Shown in pieces: positions 63,294-64,000 of a stretch of DNA of 64,000 nucleotides (position 1 is its first letter; the number at the start of each line of letters is the position of its first letter). Below the pieces are notes generated by a model. That model had not been told where the DNA came from, did no database searches, and saw only the letters and a program-made list of their open reading frames with translations. The translations under genes were made by a program, and so were the position numbers. The DNA lies in the NCBI GenBank assembly GCA_029238315.1, contig JAQWGI010000026.1, forward strand, positions 124,001 through 188,000, given 5' to 3'. Origin of the DNA: Polaribacter sp. (lineage in GTDB: Bacteria > Bacteroidota > Bacteroidia > Flavobacteriales > Flavobacteriaceae).

Positions 63294-64000
63294 GTTTACA
63301 ATTAACTATTTTAGGTTGTCATTCTGCAACACCACGTGCAAACGCACATCCTACATCTCAATATTTAGAAATAAATAACCGTCATTTTTTAATTGATTGT
63401 GGCGAAGGAACGCAACGCCAAATGCGAAAATACAAAGTGAGTTTTGCTAAGATTAATCATATTTTTATTTCTCATTTACACGGCGATCATTTCTTTGGAT
63501 TAATTGGTTTAATTGCTACATTCGGAATTTTAAACCGAGAAAAAGAGCTACATGTTTTTGGCCCAAAAGGAATTAAAGAGGTCACCAAATTGCAATTAAA
63601 AGTGTCTAAATCGTATGTGAAATTTGACCTTATTTTTCATGAATTAACTTCAAAAAAAAGTGAACTTATTTTTGAAGATGATAAAGTGTCTGTAACAACA
63701 ATTCCTTTATCTCACAGAGTGTACACCAATGGTTTCTTATTCCAAGAAAAAGAAAGTACAAAAAGGCTACACATCGAAAATGTGCAACAATATCCAGAAA
63801 TTCAAACTTGCGATTATCACAATATAAAAGCAGGGAAAGATGTTGTGCTTGAAAATGGGGAAATTATTAAAAACGAAGAATTAACATTGCCGGCTTCAAA
63901 ACCAAAGAGTTTTGCATTCTGCAGTGATACGTGTTATAAAGAAGATATTGTTCCTATTATAAAGAATGTAGATGTATTGTATCATGAAGCTACATTTTTA
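63290..64000 (+). CDS. rnz: Ribonuclease Z, partial (C-terminus beyond the right edge)
   Basis: 237 residues visible. Metallo-beta-lactamase RNase that cuts the 3' trailer of tRNA precursors. Metal motif SHLHGDHFFGL, N-terminal ILGCHSATPRANAHPTSQYLE and DCGEGTQRQMRKYKVSFAKI are typical; the last residues seen (DVLYHEATFL) are the next conserved Asp/His region. Translationally coupled to the T9SS gene. Confidence 0.96.
   Translation, partial: MSLQLTILGCHSATPRANAHPTSQYLEINNRHFLIDCGEGTQRQMRKYKVSFAKINHIFISHLHGDHFFGLIGLIATFGILNREKELHVFGPKGIKEVTKLQLKVSKSYVKFDLIFHELTSKKSELIFEDDKVSVTTIPLSHRVYTNGFLFQEKESTKRLHIENVQQYPEIQTCDYHNIKAGKDVVLENGEIIKNEELTLPASKPKSFAFCSDTCYKEDIVPIIKNVDVLYHEATFL

Overview
The window is a gene-dense, AT-rich stretch of a bacterial chromosome, almost certainly from a marine member of the Flavobacteriaceae (Bacteroidota; Polaribacter/Tenacibaculum-like). 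The evidence is the T9SS type A sorting domain, the Lacal_2735 and DUF4369/DUF2490 family proteins, the fused HemC-HemD, the flavobacterial -7 promoter word TAnnTTTG upstream of several genes, the near absence of Shine-Dalgarno sequences, and dispersed palindromic repeats of a flavobacterial type. I see no rRNA, tRNA, CRISPR array, prophage or IS transposase. Nearly all genes are core or conserved accessory genes.

Layout. 1-4.1 kb: tamB (cut by the left edge) divergent from tsaD. 4.1-8.3 kb: an S1/P1 nuclease, then a tightly packed run from an SPFH protein through small membrane proteins and an alpha/beta hydrolase to a 55-aa ribbon-helix-helix protein. 8.4-16.7 kb: secreted and membrane proteins (VPS10/BNR repeat protein, DUF2490, DUF819 transporter, DUF4369 lipoprotein, M19 dipeptidase, GyrI-like). 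16.7-24.9 kb: AIM24-type protein, hotdog protein, the DUF4870-PadR-PspC-DUF2807 envelope-stress-like operon, a serine hydrolase and a VanX-like dipeptidase. 25-27.3 kb: pyruvate dehydrogenase E1-alpha and E2. 27.4-29.7 kb: a RimK operon (zinc protease, RimK, aspartoacylase-like). 29.7-31 kb: a second 2-oxoacid dehydrogenase E2.

31-46 kb is the biochemical centre of the window: nearly the whole C5 heme pathway. A leftward run hemA - hemC/D - hemB - hemL - hemE - (CHMI-like gene) - hemF faces a rightward run AraC regulator - TrmH - hemH - HemJ-like. Together they take glutamyl-tRNA to protoheme, with HemJ as the likely protoporphyrinogen oxidase. A GxxExxY gene bounded by imperfect inverted repeats sits between hemL and hemE. 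Next to hemF lies a divergent unit (SDR and Lacal_2735 leftward; TetR-like regulator, AarF/UbiB kinase and flavin reductase rightward) with a perfect 10-10-10 palindrome between its two promoters.

46-64 kb holds housekeeping genes: recR, a sodium:solute symporter, pdxH, sixA-like, ppx/gppA-like, lpxK, nif3-like, a zinc-ribbon-family coiled-coil protein, a DUF349 protein, aroE, two tandem DUF368 (PopT-type) genes, a TPR protein, and an operon pyrR-pyrB-small protein-T9SS mini-protein-rnz cut by the right edge.

The most unusual items are the inverted-repeat-bounded GxxExxY cassette in the heme operon, the TetR/UbiB/SDR unit with its palindrome, five genes lying between an SPFH gene and its usual RHH partner, and a tamB frame with no ATG, GTG or TTG upstream of its membrane anchor.
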